Assembly (NCBI RefSeq): GCF_026672425.1
Contig: NZ_JAPPRC010000004.1
Span: forward strand, 1-64,000
Reading direction: 5' to 3'
DNA from: Pannonibacter sp. SL95
GTDB lineage: Bacteria > Pseudomonadota > Alphaproteobacteria > Rhizobiales > Stappiaceae
DNA length: 64,000 bases
Shown here: piece after piece, positions 42,962-50,943 of the stretch
How positions within the stretch are numbered: position 1 is the first letter of the stretch
How the letters are laid out: each line of letters begins with the position of its first letter
Notes under the pieces: generated by a model
What the model saw: only the letters and a program-made list of their open reading frames with translations
Databases searched by the model: none
Told to the model about the DNA's origin: nothing
Translations under genes and position numbers: made by a program

Positions 42962-43660
42962 TTAACAGCCGGTGAAGGCGCGCGCGAACAGGGCCGGTTC
43001 ATCCGGCGTTGCGGCCCATTCCACCGGGCCGAGCGCCGACAAGGGTGCCCCGGCCTTGGCCGAAAGCGCCACGATGCGCGGAAGCACCTTCGGCGCCGTC
43101 TGTTGCAGCAATGTGGCGCAGACTTCGGCTGTCCGCGCCGAATAGACCAGGATCGCGTCGATCTCCTGCCGGCGCAGCATCTCGTCAACGCCCACGGGCC
43201 AGTCCACAACCGGATCGGTGCGATAAAGTTCCACGACCTGGCAGAAGATGCCCGAGCGGCGCAGGTGCCCCTCCAGATCCCCCGCCCGGTCGCGTCCTGC
43301 ACCATAAAGCACGACGCCGCTGCCGTGACTGATACGGATCAGGGCCGCCAGATCGCTGGAATCGCCGTCTGCCGAAAGCACCTGCCGGAAACCGGCCTGC
43401 CGTGCGGCGGCAGCCGTGCGCGCACCAACGGCGTAGAACGGAAGTCCCGCAAGCTTGGGAAGCTGCGGATGGCGCGCCAGCACTTCGACCGCCTGGCCAC
43501 TGGTGACGGCCACTGCCGTTACGACATCAAGATCCATCTCGTCGGGCGGCGTCTGCACGATTGTCAGCAGCGGCGCTTCCAGCGCCACATGCCCCATCAA
43601 GCGCAGCCGGCGCGCCGTTGCAGCACAAAAAGGTTCCGGACGGGTGACGAGTACGCGCAT
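42962..43660 (-). CDS. hemD: Uroporphyrinogen-III synthase
   Basis: 232 residues. The two-lobe HemD pattern is recognisable: MRVLVTRPEPFCAATARRLR, AVTSGQAVEVLARHP, FYAVGARTAAAARQAGF, VVLYGAGRDRAGDLEGHLRR, VELYRTDPV and ILVYSARTAEVCATLL. It closes and inverts ring D of hydroxymethylbilane in tetrapyrrole synthesis. It follows hemC by 12 bases and precedes the mitofilin-like gene. Confidence 0.92.
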   Translation of the reverse strand: MRVLVTRPEPFCAATARRLRLMGHVALEAPLLTIVQTPPDEMDLDVVTAVAVTSGQAVEVLARHPQLPKLAGLPFYAVGARTAAAARQAGFRQVLSADGDSSDLAALIRISHGSGVVLYGAGRDRAGDLEGHLRRSGIFCQVVELYRTDPVVDWPVGVDEMLRRQEIDAILVYSARTAEVCATLLQQTAPKVLPRIVALSAKAGAPLSALGPVEWAATPDEPALFARAFTGC

Positions 43661-43672
43661 GCCCCCTCCCCG

Positions 43673-44596
43673 TCAGACCGCAAAGAAACCGGGACCGCCC
43701 AGCGCCTTCAGGCTGCGGCCCGCCTCACGGCCAATGGCCTCGGCGTCATCGACCGAGCCTTCGCGCATCAGCTCATGCAGCTCGCTGCCATCCGGCTTCA
43801 GGATCAGCCCGCGGAACGACAGGCGTTCGCCGTCAATCAGCGCCAGACCGCCGATCGGCGTACGACAGGAGCCGTCCAGCTCGGCCAGGAACGCGCGTTC
43901 GCAGGTGAGGCGCAGCTCGGTTTCGCGGTGATGGATGGCGGCCAGCATATCCAGAACTGGCTGGTCAGCCGCCCGGCTCTCGATGCAGATCGCCCCCTGA
44001 CCGACCGCCGGCAGGAACGTGTCCGTCTCCAGCAGGCTCGTGACCACGTCTGCAAGGCCAAGACGCCGCAATCCGGCATAGGCCAGCAGCGTGGCATCCA
44101 CCTGCCCCTCTTCCAGTTTCTTCAGCCGCGTCTGCACGTTGCCCCGGTACATCACCACCTGGATGTCCGGGCGCAGGCGCTTGATCATCGCCTGCCGGCG
44201 CAGCGAGGACGACCCGACCACAGCGCCCTGCGGCAGGTCTTCCAGTCGCTTGGCCTTTGGCGAAATGAAGGCATCGCGCACGTCTTCGCGCGGCAGGAAG
44301 GCGGTCAGCGCCAGTCCGTCAGGCAGATGCGTCGGCATGTCCTTGGATGAATGCACCGCGATATCGATACGTCCGTCGAGCAGCGCTTCCTCGATTTCCT
44401 TGGTGAAAAGCCCCTTGCCGCCCGCTTCCGACAGGGGCCGGTCCTGGATCTGGTCGCCGGAGGTCTTGATGACGACGATGTCGAAATCCTGTTCTGCCAG
44501 ACCATGGGCAGCCATCAGCCGGCTGCGGGTTTCATGGGCCTGAGCCAGAGCAAGCGCGCTGCCGCGGGTTCCGATACGCAAAGGTTTTGATTGCAA
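43673..44596 (-). CDS. hemC: Hydroxymethylbilane synthase (porphobilinogen deaminase)
   Basis: 307 residues from a TTG at 44596 ([10 protein letters not shown]); no ATG lies close to the conserved start, and this length matches the family. Motifs: [75 protein letters not shown], and the cofactor cysteine in [15 protein letters not shown]. It joins four porphobilinogens into hydroxymethylbilane. It is divergent from tsaD across about 180 bases. Confidence 0.93.
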   Translation of the reverse strand: MQSKPLRIGTRGSALALAQAHETRSRLMAAHGLAEQDFDIVVIKTSGDQIQDRPLSEAGGKGLFTKEIEEALLDGRIDIAVHSSKDMPTHLPDGLALTAFLPREDVRDAFISPKAKRLEDLPQGAVVGSSSLRRQAMIKRLRPDIQVVMYRGNVQTRLKKLEEGQVDATLLAYAGLRRLGLADVVTSLLETDTFLPAVGQGAICIESRAADQPVLDMLAAIHHRETELRLTCERAFLAELDGSCRTPIGGLALIDGERLSFRGLILKPDGSELHELMREGSVDDAEAIGREAGRSLKALGGPGFFAV

Positions 44597-44778
44597 GACA
44601 AACGATCCGGGTGTTAGGGGCAGTTTTAACGGTTTGAAGCACAATAGGCGGTCACGCGCCACAGGCCAATGCGGCACTATCCCGGATGTTGATCGGCAAG
44701 CCCGTGCGATCGGCTTGCTCCTCGCCATGGCCCCGCCTGATCTTGCGTCGATCTGCAAAACCACCACTGGATGAGCCA

Positions 44779-45897
44779 ATGCTGCCAGACTTGCGCGATT
44801 TCACTGTCCTGGGAATCGAGACCAGCTGCGACGAAACGGCGGCCTCTGTCGTGCGCAGTGGCAATGGGTCCGGCACCGGGTCGCGCATCCTGTCCAACGT
44901 CATCCGCTCGCAGATCGACGAACACACCGAGTTTGGCGGCGTGGTGCCGGAAATTGCCGCCCGGGCCCACATCGCCGTGCTCGACCGCATCGTCGCCGAG
45001 GCCATGGCCGAGGCCGGCGTCAGCTTTGACGAGATCGACGCCGTTGCAGCCACCGCCGGCCCCGGACTTATCGGCGGCGTCATTGTCGGCCTGATGACGG
45101 CCAAGGCCATCGCCATGGCCGCCGGCAAGCCGCTTCTGGCGATCAACCATCTCGAAGGCCACGCCCTGACCGCGCGCCTGACGGATGACCTGGCGTTTCC
45201 CTATCTGCTGCTGCTCGTCTCCGGCGGCCACACCCAGTTCCTGCTGGTAAAGGGCGTCGGCGACTACGAGCGCCTCGGCTCCACCATCGACGATGCCATC
45301 GGCGAGGCCTTCGACAAGACGGCCAAGCTTCTCGGCCTGCCCTATCCCGGCGGCCCCGCCGTCGAACGCATGGCCCGCGAAGGCGATCCGAAGCGCTTCG
45401 CCCTGCCGCGCCCGCTGCTTGACCGGCCCGGCCTCGACATGTCCTTCGCCGGCCTCAAGACGGCCCTGCGCAATGCGGCCGAAAAGGCCCAGCCGGTTGA
45501 CGAACAGACCGCGCGGGACCTCTGCGCCGGCTTCCAGCGCGCCGTCTCGGATGTGCTCGCCCATCGCACCCGCGCGGCCCTCAGCCTCTTCGCCGAGCGC
45601 TTTCCGGATGCCGAAAAGGTTATCGTTGTCGCTGGCGGCGTCGCGGCCAATTCAGAGATCCGCGCCGCGCTGGATGACGCCTGCCGCACTGCTGGCGCCC
45701 GCTTCGTCGCCCCGCCGCACCGCCTGTGCACCGACAACGCCGCGATGATCGCCTGGGCCGGCATCGAACGGCTCGATATTGCCGCCCGTGCGGGAGAGAT
45801 CCTGGACGACCAGTCCGTCGCCCCCCGCCCCCGCTGGCCCCTCGACGAAACCTCCGCCAGCCTCCTCGGCGCCGGCAAGAAAGGCGCGAAGGTGTGA
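44779..45897 (+). CDS. tsaD: tRNA threonylcarbamoyladenosine transferase TsaD
   Basis: 372 residues from [10 protein letters not shown]. TsaD marks: [55 protein letters not shown], the metal-binding histidines in [44 protein letters not shown], and [15 protein letters not shown]. It makes the t6A base of ANN-decoding tRNAs. Slightly longer than usual because of a short N-terminal extension. It stands divergent from hemC, a common alphaproteobacterial order. Confidence 0.97.
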   Translation: MLPDLRDFTVLGIETSCDETAASVVRSGNGSGTGSRILSNVIRSQIDEHTEFGGVVPEIAARAHIAVLDRIVAEAMAEAGVSFDEIDAVAATAGPGLIGGVIVGLMTAKAIAMAAGKPLLAINHLEGHALTARLTDDLAFPYLLLLVSGGHTQFLLVKGVGDYERLGSTIDDAIGEAFDKTAKLLGLPYPGGPAVERMAREGDPKRFALPRPLLDRPGLDMSFAGLKTALRNAAEKAQPVDEQTARDLCAGFQRAVSDVLAHRTRAALSLFAERFPDAEKVIVVAGGVAANSEIRAALDDACRTAGARFVAPPHRLCTDNAAMIAWAGIERLDIAARAGEILDDQSVAPRPRWPLDETSASLLGAGKKGAKV

Positions 45898-45980
45898 GAA
45901 GCACAGTCACCCGTGCAATCGGGCGACATTCGCCGTACACTCAGGGCTGAGACAAACTGCAGACAGGCTCGACCTCTCCT

Positions 45981-46109
45981 TCGTCATCCCGGCCCAGCAA
46001 CGCGAGAGCCGGGACCGGAGAGCCAAAGTCTCTCTGCGTGTACTTCGTTGAAATATCGAGGCCTCGACCCTCCGGTCCCGGCTCTGCGCTTCGCTTGGCC
46101 GGGATGACG
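45981..46109. repeat. Palindromic intergenic repeat element with 40-bp arms
   Basis: The left arm (45981-46020, beginning TCGTCATCCCGGCC) and the right arm (46070-46109, ending GGCCGGGATGACG) are imperfect inverted copies of each other, sharing TCATCCCGGCC and AGAGCCGGGACCGGAG. A 49-bp centre separates them. This is the form of the dispersed palindromic elements common in rhizobial genomes. Its transcript would make a long hairpin after tsaD. Copy number cannot be seen here. Confidence 0.8.
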
Positions 46110-46145
46110 CAGGCAACTTTCTCAACGGGATCAGGCAGAAGCACC

Positions 46146-46388
46146 ATGGTCCACACGCCCAATGACACCACCTGCGAAACGCACCATTCCTCTATCACCG
46201 CACAAGGCGCAGAGATCATCGCGCGCGTGGAAAAATGGGTTAGAAGCCACCATGAAGCGCAAAACTGGTACCGTGCCTATCCGATCCCTGCTTTCGGAGA
46301 CCGCACTGCAGAATCTCTGGTAAAAGCTGGAGAGGAAGAAGCAGTCCGCAATTACGTCATTGCTGTCGCCTCCGGCGCATTTGCCTGA
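46146..46388 (+). CDS. Small antitoxin-like protein (MbcA/ParS-type toxin-binding region)
   Basis: 80 residues from MVHTPNDTTC; longer upstream frames only read through the palindromic element. Residues about 25-80 (ARVEKWVRSHHEAQNWYRAY, then PIPAFGDRTAESLVKAGEEE, AVRNYVIAVASGAFA) resemble the C-terminal toxin-binding region of Xre/MbcA/ParS antitoxins. No HTH part and no partner RES-type toxin are adjacent, so it may be an orphan with another role. Confidence 0.7.
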   Translation: MVHTPNDTTCETHHSSITAQGAEIIARVEKWVRSHHEAQNWYRAYPIPAFGDRTAESLVKAGEEEAVRNYVIAVASGAFA

Positions 46389-46541
46389 GCGCAGCGGGTT
46401 CTCACCAAGGCAATTTATCCTGCAAGATGAACCGATGCAGGCCGGAACGCCTTCCTATAACCGCCAGACGCCACATGCCCGGTTCACAGCTGCCCGCGAA
46501 CTTGCTAGGCAGGGGGCCCTCGTCGTTCCGGATGCCCTTTC

Positions 46542-46991
46542 ATGCGCGTGCTTCACAAGGCCTATGTCTATCTGACCTGCGGCCGCAAGCTCCTCGTGTT
46601 CAGCCAGCCTGATCAGCCGGATGTCGGGCTTCAGGTCCCCGGCGGCACGCTGGATCCGGGCGAAAGCCATCTCATCGGCGCGCGGCGCGAGTTTCACGAG
46701 GAAACCGGTCTTGTCCTCGATGGTGCGCTTGACCACCTCGCCGACCAGGACCACCTGTTCGACAACGGCCGTGGCCGCGACCTGCATCGCCGGCGGCATT
46801 TCCATGCCCGCGTGGCCCGGATCGGTCGAGACGAGTGGGAGCATTTCGAGATGACGCCGAATGACGGCGGCGATCCGATCCGTTTCCGTCTGTTCTGGCT
46901 TGATCTTGATGGAGAGATCGATCCTGCGGCGTTCTACGAGGGCTTTGACGCGCAGCTGCCCCTGCTGCGCCAGCGCGTGACCGGAGGCTGA
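46542..46991 (+). CDS. NUDIX hydrolase
   Basis: 149 residues. The Nudix box is complete: G-x5-E-x7-REFxEETG, in the stretch starting GGTLDPGESHLIGARREF (about residue 35). The rest has the strands and the acidic segment expected of the fold. It hydrolyses a nucleoside diphosphate linked to an unknown group. The stop lies two bases before gpsA, so they may be co-transcribed. Confidence 0.9.
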   Translation: MRVLHKAYVYLTCGRKLLVFSQPDQPDVGLQVPGGTLDPGESHLIGARREFHEETGLVLDGALDHLADQDHLFDNGRGRDLHRRRHFHARVARIGRDEWEHFEMTPNDGGDPIRFRLFWLDLDGEIDPAAFYEGFDAQLPLLRQRVTGG

Positions 46992-46993
46992 CC

Positions 46994-48001
46994 ATGCCAA
47001 ACTACGACAGCATCGGTGTGATCGGTGGCGGTGCCTGGGGCACGGCCCTTGCGCTCTCCGCCGCCCGCGCCGGCCGGTCCGTCACCCTGTGGGCCCGCGA
47101 CACCGCGCTTGTCAGTGAATTGCGCAGCCGCCAGAGCAACAGCGCCTATCTGCCCGGCATCACCTTCGACGAACGCCTCACCGCCACCACCGATCTCGGT
47201 GAGGCCGCTGACGTTGACGCCCTGCTGCTGGTCACCCCGGCCCAGACCACCCGCAGCCTCGCCGCCAGCCTGAAACCGCATCTGAAGCCCGGCACCCCGG
47301 TCGTCCTCTGCGCCAAGGGCATCGAGCGCGGCACCGGACATCTCCTGTCAGAAATCCTTGCCGAAGAAGCGCCTGAGGCTCATCCGGCCGTTCTGTCCGG
47401 CCCGAGCTTTGCCATGGACGTCGCGCGTGGGCTGCCCACGGCAGTAACAATTGCCGCCGGCGATGGCGATGTCGCCGATGCGCTGGCACGCGCGCTTGCC
47501 TCCGCCAGCTTCCGCCCCTACGCCTCGACCGACATCATCGGCGCCCAGATCGGCGGTGCTCTGAAGAATGTGCTGGCGATTGCCTGCGGTGCCGTCGTCG
47601 GCCGAAAACTGGGGGCCAGCGCCCAGGCAGCGCTCACCGCACGCGGCTTTGCCGAACTGTCGCGGCTGGGCAGTGCCATGGGCGCAAGGCCCGAGACGCT
47701 GACGGGCCTGTCGGGCCTTGGCGATCTCGTTCTCACCTGCTCCTCGGCCCAGTCACGCAACTTCGCCTTCGGCCAGAAGCTGGGCGAAGGCCGCACGCCG
47801 GGAGATCTGATCGCCGCAGGCGAGAAACTTGCCGAAGGCGCCCACTCCGCCCGCATCGCCGTTGAACTTGGCCGCCGCCACAAGGTGGCGCTTCCGGTGT
47901 GCGAGGCCGTTGCCGGCGTGCTGGACGGCCAGATGACCATCGACGAGGCCCTGACCGCGCTGATGAACCGCCCCTTGAAGCGCGAGGCGAGCAGCGATTG
48001 A
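46994..48001 (+). CDS. gpsA: Glycerol-3-phosphate dehydrogenase [NAD(P)+]
   Basis: 335 residues. GpsA features: GVIGGGAWGTALALSAARAG, LPGITFDERLTATTDLGEAA, VLCAKGIERGTGHLLSEILA, GPSFAMDVARGLPTAV, the catalytic lysine region GGALKNVLAIACG, and LTGLSGLGDLVLTCSSAQSR. It makes sn-glycerol-3-phosphate for phospholipids. It follows the NUDIX gene directly and precedes YciI and EVE genes, a conserved alphaproteobacterial group. Confidence 0.96.
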   Translation: MPNYDSIGVIGGGAWGTALALSAARAGRSVTLWARDTALVSELRSRQSNSAYLPGITFDERLTATTDLGEAADVDALLLVTPAQTTRSLAASLKPHLKPGTPVVLCAKGIERGTGHLLSEILAEEAPEAHPAVLSGPSFAMDVARGLPTAVTIAAGDGDVADALARALASASFRPYASTDIIGAQIGGALKNVLAIACGAVVGRKLGASAQAALTARGFAELSRLGSAMGARPETLTGLSGLGDLVLTCSSAQSRNFAFGQKLGEGRTPGDLIAAGEKLAEGAHSARIAVELGRRHKVALPVCEAVAGVLDGQMTIDEALTALMNRPLKREASSD

Positions 48002-48057
48002 GTTCGCGGCCAAGGCCGCATAGGTTGCCTCGACCTGCCAACGCCGGAGACCCCCGC

Positions 48058-48348
48058 ATGCTGTATGCCCTGATCTGCAAGGACAAGCCGAATTCCCTGC
48101 AAGTCCGCCTCGACACCCGCCCTGCACATGTGGACTTCCTGAAAGGCCTGGGCGACCGCCTGAAGGCCGCCGGCCCCTTCCTCGACGATTCGGGCGCCAT
48201 GACCGGCAGCCTCGTCATCATCGAGGCGGCCGACCGCGACGAGGCTCTGGCCGTGTCGCAGCAGGACCCCTATGCCCACGCCGGCCTGTTCGAGAGCGTC
48301 GAGATCAAGGCCTGGAACTGGGTCATCAAGAACCCGGAGGCCAAGTAA
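48058..48348 (+). CDS. YciI-family protein
   Basis: 96 residues. YciI-like ferredoxin fold: MLYALICKDKPNSLQVRLDT, the conserved His in RPAHVDFLKGLGDRL, GPFLDDSGAMTGSLVIIEAA, and DPYAHAGLFESVEIKAW. Function in this branch is unknown. It overlaps nothing and is followed by the EVE gene after one base. Confidence 0.9.
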   Translation: MLYALICKDKPNSLQVRLDTRPAHVDFLKGLGDRLKAAGPFLDDSGAMTGSLVIIEAADRDEALAVSQQDPYAHAGLFESVEIKAWNWVIKNPEAK

Positions 48349-48349
48349 C

Positions 48350-48775
48350 TTGCGCTACTGGCTGATCAAGTCCGAGCCTGATGTCTGGTCCTGGGAGCAG
48401 CAGAAGGCCAAGGGTGCCGCCGGCGAGGAATGGACCGGCGTTCGCAACTATCTCGCCCGCAACAACATGCGGGCGATGCAGCTCGGCGACCGTGCCTTCT
48501 TCTACCATTCCAACATCGGCAAGGAAGTCGTCGGCGTCGCCGAGGTCTGCAGCGGCATCGCGCCCGACAGCACCTCGGAGGATCCCCGCTGGGACTGCGT
48601 GCATTTCCGTGCCGTCTGCGACGTTCCGCTGCCCGTCAGCCTGGCGGCCGTGAAGGCCGAGCCACGCCTTGCCCAGATGGCCCTCGTCACCTCCATACGC
48701 CTGTCGGTACAGCCGGTGACCGAGGAGGAGTGGAAAGTCGTCTGCGAAATGGGCGGGCTGGATCCGGACGTCTGA
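48350..48775 (+). CDS. EVE-domain protein
   Basis: 141 residues from a TTG at 48350 preceded by GGAGG. The EVE pattern is clear: LRYWLIKSEPDVWSWEQQ, WTGVRNYLARNNMRAM, GDRAFFYHSNIGKEVVGVAE, and DPRWDCVHFRAV. EVE domains bind modified bases in nucleic acids. Adjacent to YciI, as in many alphaproteobacteria. Confidence 0.92.
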   Translation: MRYWLIKSEPDVWSWEQQKAKGAAGEEWTGVRNYLARNNMRAMQLGDRAFFYHSNIGKEVVGVAEVCSGIAPDSTSEDPRWDCVHFRAVCDVPLPVSLAAVKAEPRLAQMALVTSIRLSVQPVTEEEWKVVCEMGGLDPDV

Positions 48776-48800
48776 CCACCGTGCCTGCGACTGGTCTGCG

Positions 48801-49532
48801 GTGAAGCCCTCAGCGCCGGCCCTCTGCCTCGAACCCGAAAGGCCTCCCCTGGTGGCTGGCATATCCGATCCGAAGGACTTCATCCGCAGCAACACCGAGG
48901 TGCTGCCGGTTCCCCATGCGTCCGAGATCCGGCTGCATCTGGCCTCCGAGGCCATGGACCTGTGGCAGAAGACGGAGGATGAGCTCGGCGAGATCGGCCT
49001 GCCGCCGCCGTTCTGGGCCTTTGCCTGGGCCGGTGGCCAGGCCCTTGCCCGCTACATCCTCGACAATCCGGACCTGGTCGCCGGCAAGCGCGTGCTGGAT
49101 TTCGCCGCCGGTTCCGGCGTGGTTGCCATTGCAGCCAGACTTGCCGGCGCCCGTGAGGTTCTGGCCGTCGAAATCGACGCCTTCGCCATTGCGTCCATCG
49201 AGCTGAACGCCGCCCTGAATGGTGTCGAGGTCGCGACCCGCCTGGGTGACATCACCGGCGAGGCCCCGCCCGAGGTCGAGGTTCTCGTCTGCGGCGATGT
49301 CTTCTACGAGTTGCCGATGACGAAGCGCATCCTTGAATGGCTCGGCCGCATGGATCCGGCGAGGAGCATCATTCTCGTTGGCGATCCCGGCCGCTCCTAT
49401 CTGCCGAAGGACCGCCTCGATCATCTGGCCACCTACACCGTGCCGGTGATCCGCAGCCTGGAGGATTCTGAGGTGAAAAAGACCAGCGTCTATCGCTACC
49501 GCGCCCCTGTGGAGCAAAAGCCGCCAGCTTGA
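48801..49532 (+). CDS. Class I SAM methyltransferase (PrmA/ETFB lysine methyltransferase type)
   Basis: Up to 243 residues from a GTG at 48801; a GTG at 48852 (VAGISDPKDFIRSN) is also possible and may be the better start. Motif I is VLDFAAGSGVVAIAA (about residue 100), with ALARYILDNPDLVAGKR before it and LVCGDVFYELPMTKRIL after it. GLPPPFWAFAWAGGQALAR is characteristic of the methyltransferase-16 group that methylates lysines of ETF-beta or ribosomal proteins. Target not provable here. Confidence 0.85.
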   Translation: MKPSAPALCLEPERPPLVAGISDPKDFIRSNTEVLPVPHASEIRLHLASEAMDLWQKTEDELGEIGLPPPFWAFAWAGGQALARYILDNPDLVAGKRVLDFAAGSGVVAIAARLAGAREVLAVEIDAFAIASIELNAALNGVEVATRLGDITGEAPPEVEVLVCGDVFYELPMTKRILEWLGRMDPARSIILVGDPGRSYLPKDRLDHLATYTVPVIRSLEDSEVKKTSVYRYRAPVEQKPPA

Positions 49533-49651
49533 CGCCTCCGACAACCAGCTGATGCACCAATCCGGCTTGCACTTTGCTGGCCAAACCCGTCCAATGAAGA
49601 CCTGTTCCGCCGGCGCGCCTGAAGGCCCGGCCAACCGTTCGGGAGTTGTGA

Positions 49652-50824
49652 ATGCCGATCGTCAACCGCCTTGCCGATCTCACCGATGAAATTGCCACCT
49701 GGCGCCGCGATTTCCACGAGAACCCGGAAGTGCTCTACGAAACCGTCCGCACCGGCGCCCGTGTCGCCGAACTGCTGACGAGCTTCGGCCTCGACGAGGT
49801 GACGACCGGCATCGGCAAGACCGGCGTCGTCGGCGTCATCAAGGGCCGCAACGGCGGCGCTGGTAAAGTCATCGGCCTGCGCGCCGACATGGACGCGCTG
49901 CCGATCGAGGAAGCAACCGGCCTTCCCTATGCCTCCAAGGTTCCCGGCAAGATGCACGCCTGCGGCCACGACGGCCACACCTCGATGCTGCTGGGCGCGG
50001 CCAAGTACCTCGCCGAAACGCGCAATTTCGATGGCACTGTCGTCGTCATCTTCCAGCCTGCCGAGGAAGGCGGGGCCGGAGCCAAGGCCATGATCGACGA
50101 TGGCCTGATGACCCGCTGGGCCATCGACGAAGTCTACGGCATGCACAACATGCCCGGCCTTCCGGTCGGCGAGTTCGCCATCCGCACCGGCCCGATCATG
50201 GCCGCCACCGACGAGTTCAAGATCGAGATTTCCGGCCGCGGCGGCCATGCCGCAAAGCCGCAGGAAACCATTGATCCCATCGTCATCGGCAGCCAGCTCG
50301 TCAGCGCCCTGCAGACCATTGCCAGCCGCACCGTCAATCCGCTGCAGTCGGTCGTCGTCTCGGTCACTGTCTTCGAGGCCGGAAGTGCCTTCAACGTCAT
50401 TCCGGAAACCGCGACCCTGCGTGGCACCATCCGCAGCCTGACGCCGGAAACCCGCGCGCTTGCCGAAGAACGCCTGCGCCTGATCACCGGCTCCGTCTGC
50501 GCTGCCTTTGGCGCCACGGCCGAGATCCAGTTCCGCCGCGGCTATCCGGTCACCTTCAACCACGAAGCCGAGACCGAATTTGCCGCCAGCATCGCCGACG
50601 AGATCGCCGGTCCCGGCCGCGTCAATCGCAAGGTCGAGCCGATGATGGGCGGCGAGGACTTCTCCTACATGCTGCTGGAGCGTCCCGGTGCCTACATCTT
50701 CGCCGGCAACGGCGACAGCGCCGGGCTTCACCACCCGCGCTACGACTTCAACGACACCCTCATCCCCGTCGGCAGCTCCTTCTGGGTCCGCCTCGCCGAA
50801 CGCGCGTTGGAACGGGCAGGCTGA
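49652..50824 (+). CDS. M20-family amidohydrolase (hippurate/N-acyl amino acid hydrolase type)
   Basis: 390 residues. Metal-site motifs: WRRDFHENPEV, GLRADMDALPIEE, MHACGHDGHTSMLLG, FQPAEEGGAGAKAM and MGGEDFSYML. The dimerisation domain has GRGGHAAKPQETIDPI. Members remove acyl groups from amino acids. The terminator after it and the 119-base gap before it suggest a single-gene unit. Confidence 0.92.
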   Translation: MPIVNRLADLTDEIATWRRDFHENPEVLYETVRTGARVAELLTSFGLDEVTTGIGKTGVVGVIKGRNGGAGKVIGLRADMDALPIEEATGLPYASKVPGKMHACGHDGHTSMLLGAAKYLAETRNFDGTVVVIFQPAEEGGAGAKAMIDDGLMTRWAIDEVYGMHNMPGLPVGEFAIRTGPIMAATDEFKIEISGRGGHAAKPQETIDPIVIGSQLVSALQTIASRTVNPLQSVVVSVTVFEAGSAFNVIPETATLRGTIRSLTPETRALAEERLRLITGSVCAAFGATAEIQFRRGYPVTFNHEAETEFAASIADEIAGPGRVNRKVEPMMGGEDFSYMLLERPGAYIFAGNGDSAGLHHPRYDFNDTLIPVGSSFWVRLAERALERAG

Positions 50825-50890
50825 GATACCGGGACAGCGCTGTGAGGGCTGACAGGTAGGAGCAGCGAAAGCTAACCCACCGGCCAAACA

Positions 50891-50922
50891 AAAAGCCCGG
50901 GCGCTCACGCACCCGGGCTTTT
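50891..50922. terminator. Intrinsic terminator between convergent genes
   Basis: AAAAGCCCGGG and CCCGGGCTTTT form an 11-bp stem with a 10-nt loop; A and T runs on the two sides make it work in both directions. It separates the amidohydrolase from the phytase-like gene. Confidence 0.9.
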
Positions 50923-50943
50923 CTCATTCAACGATGAACCCGA

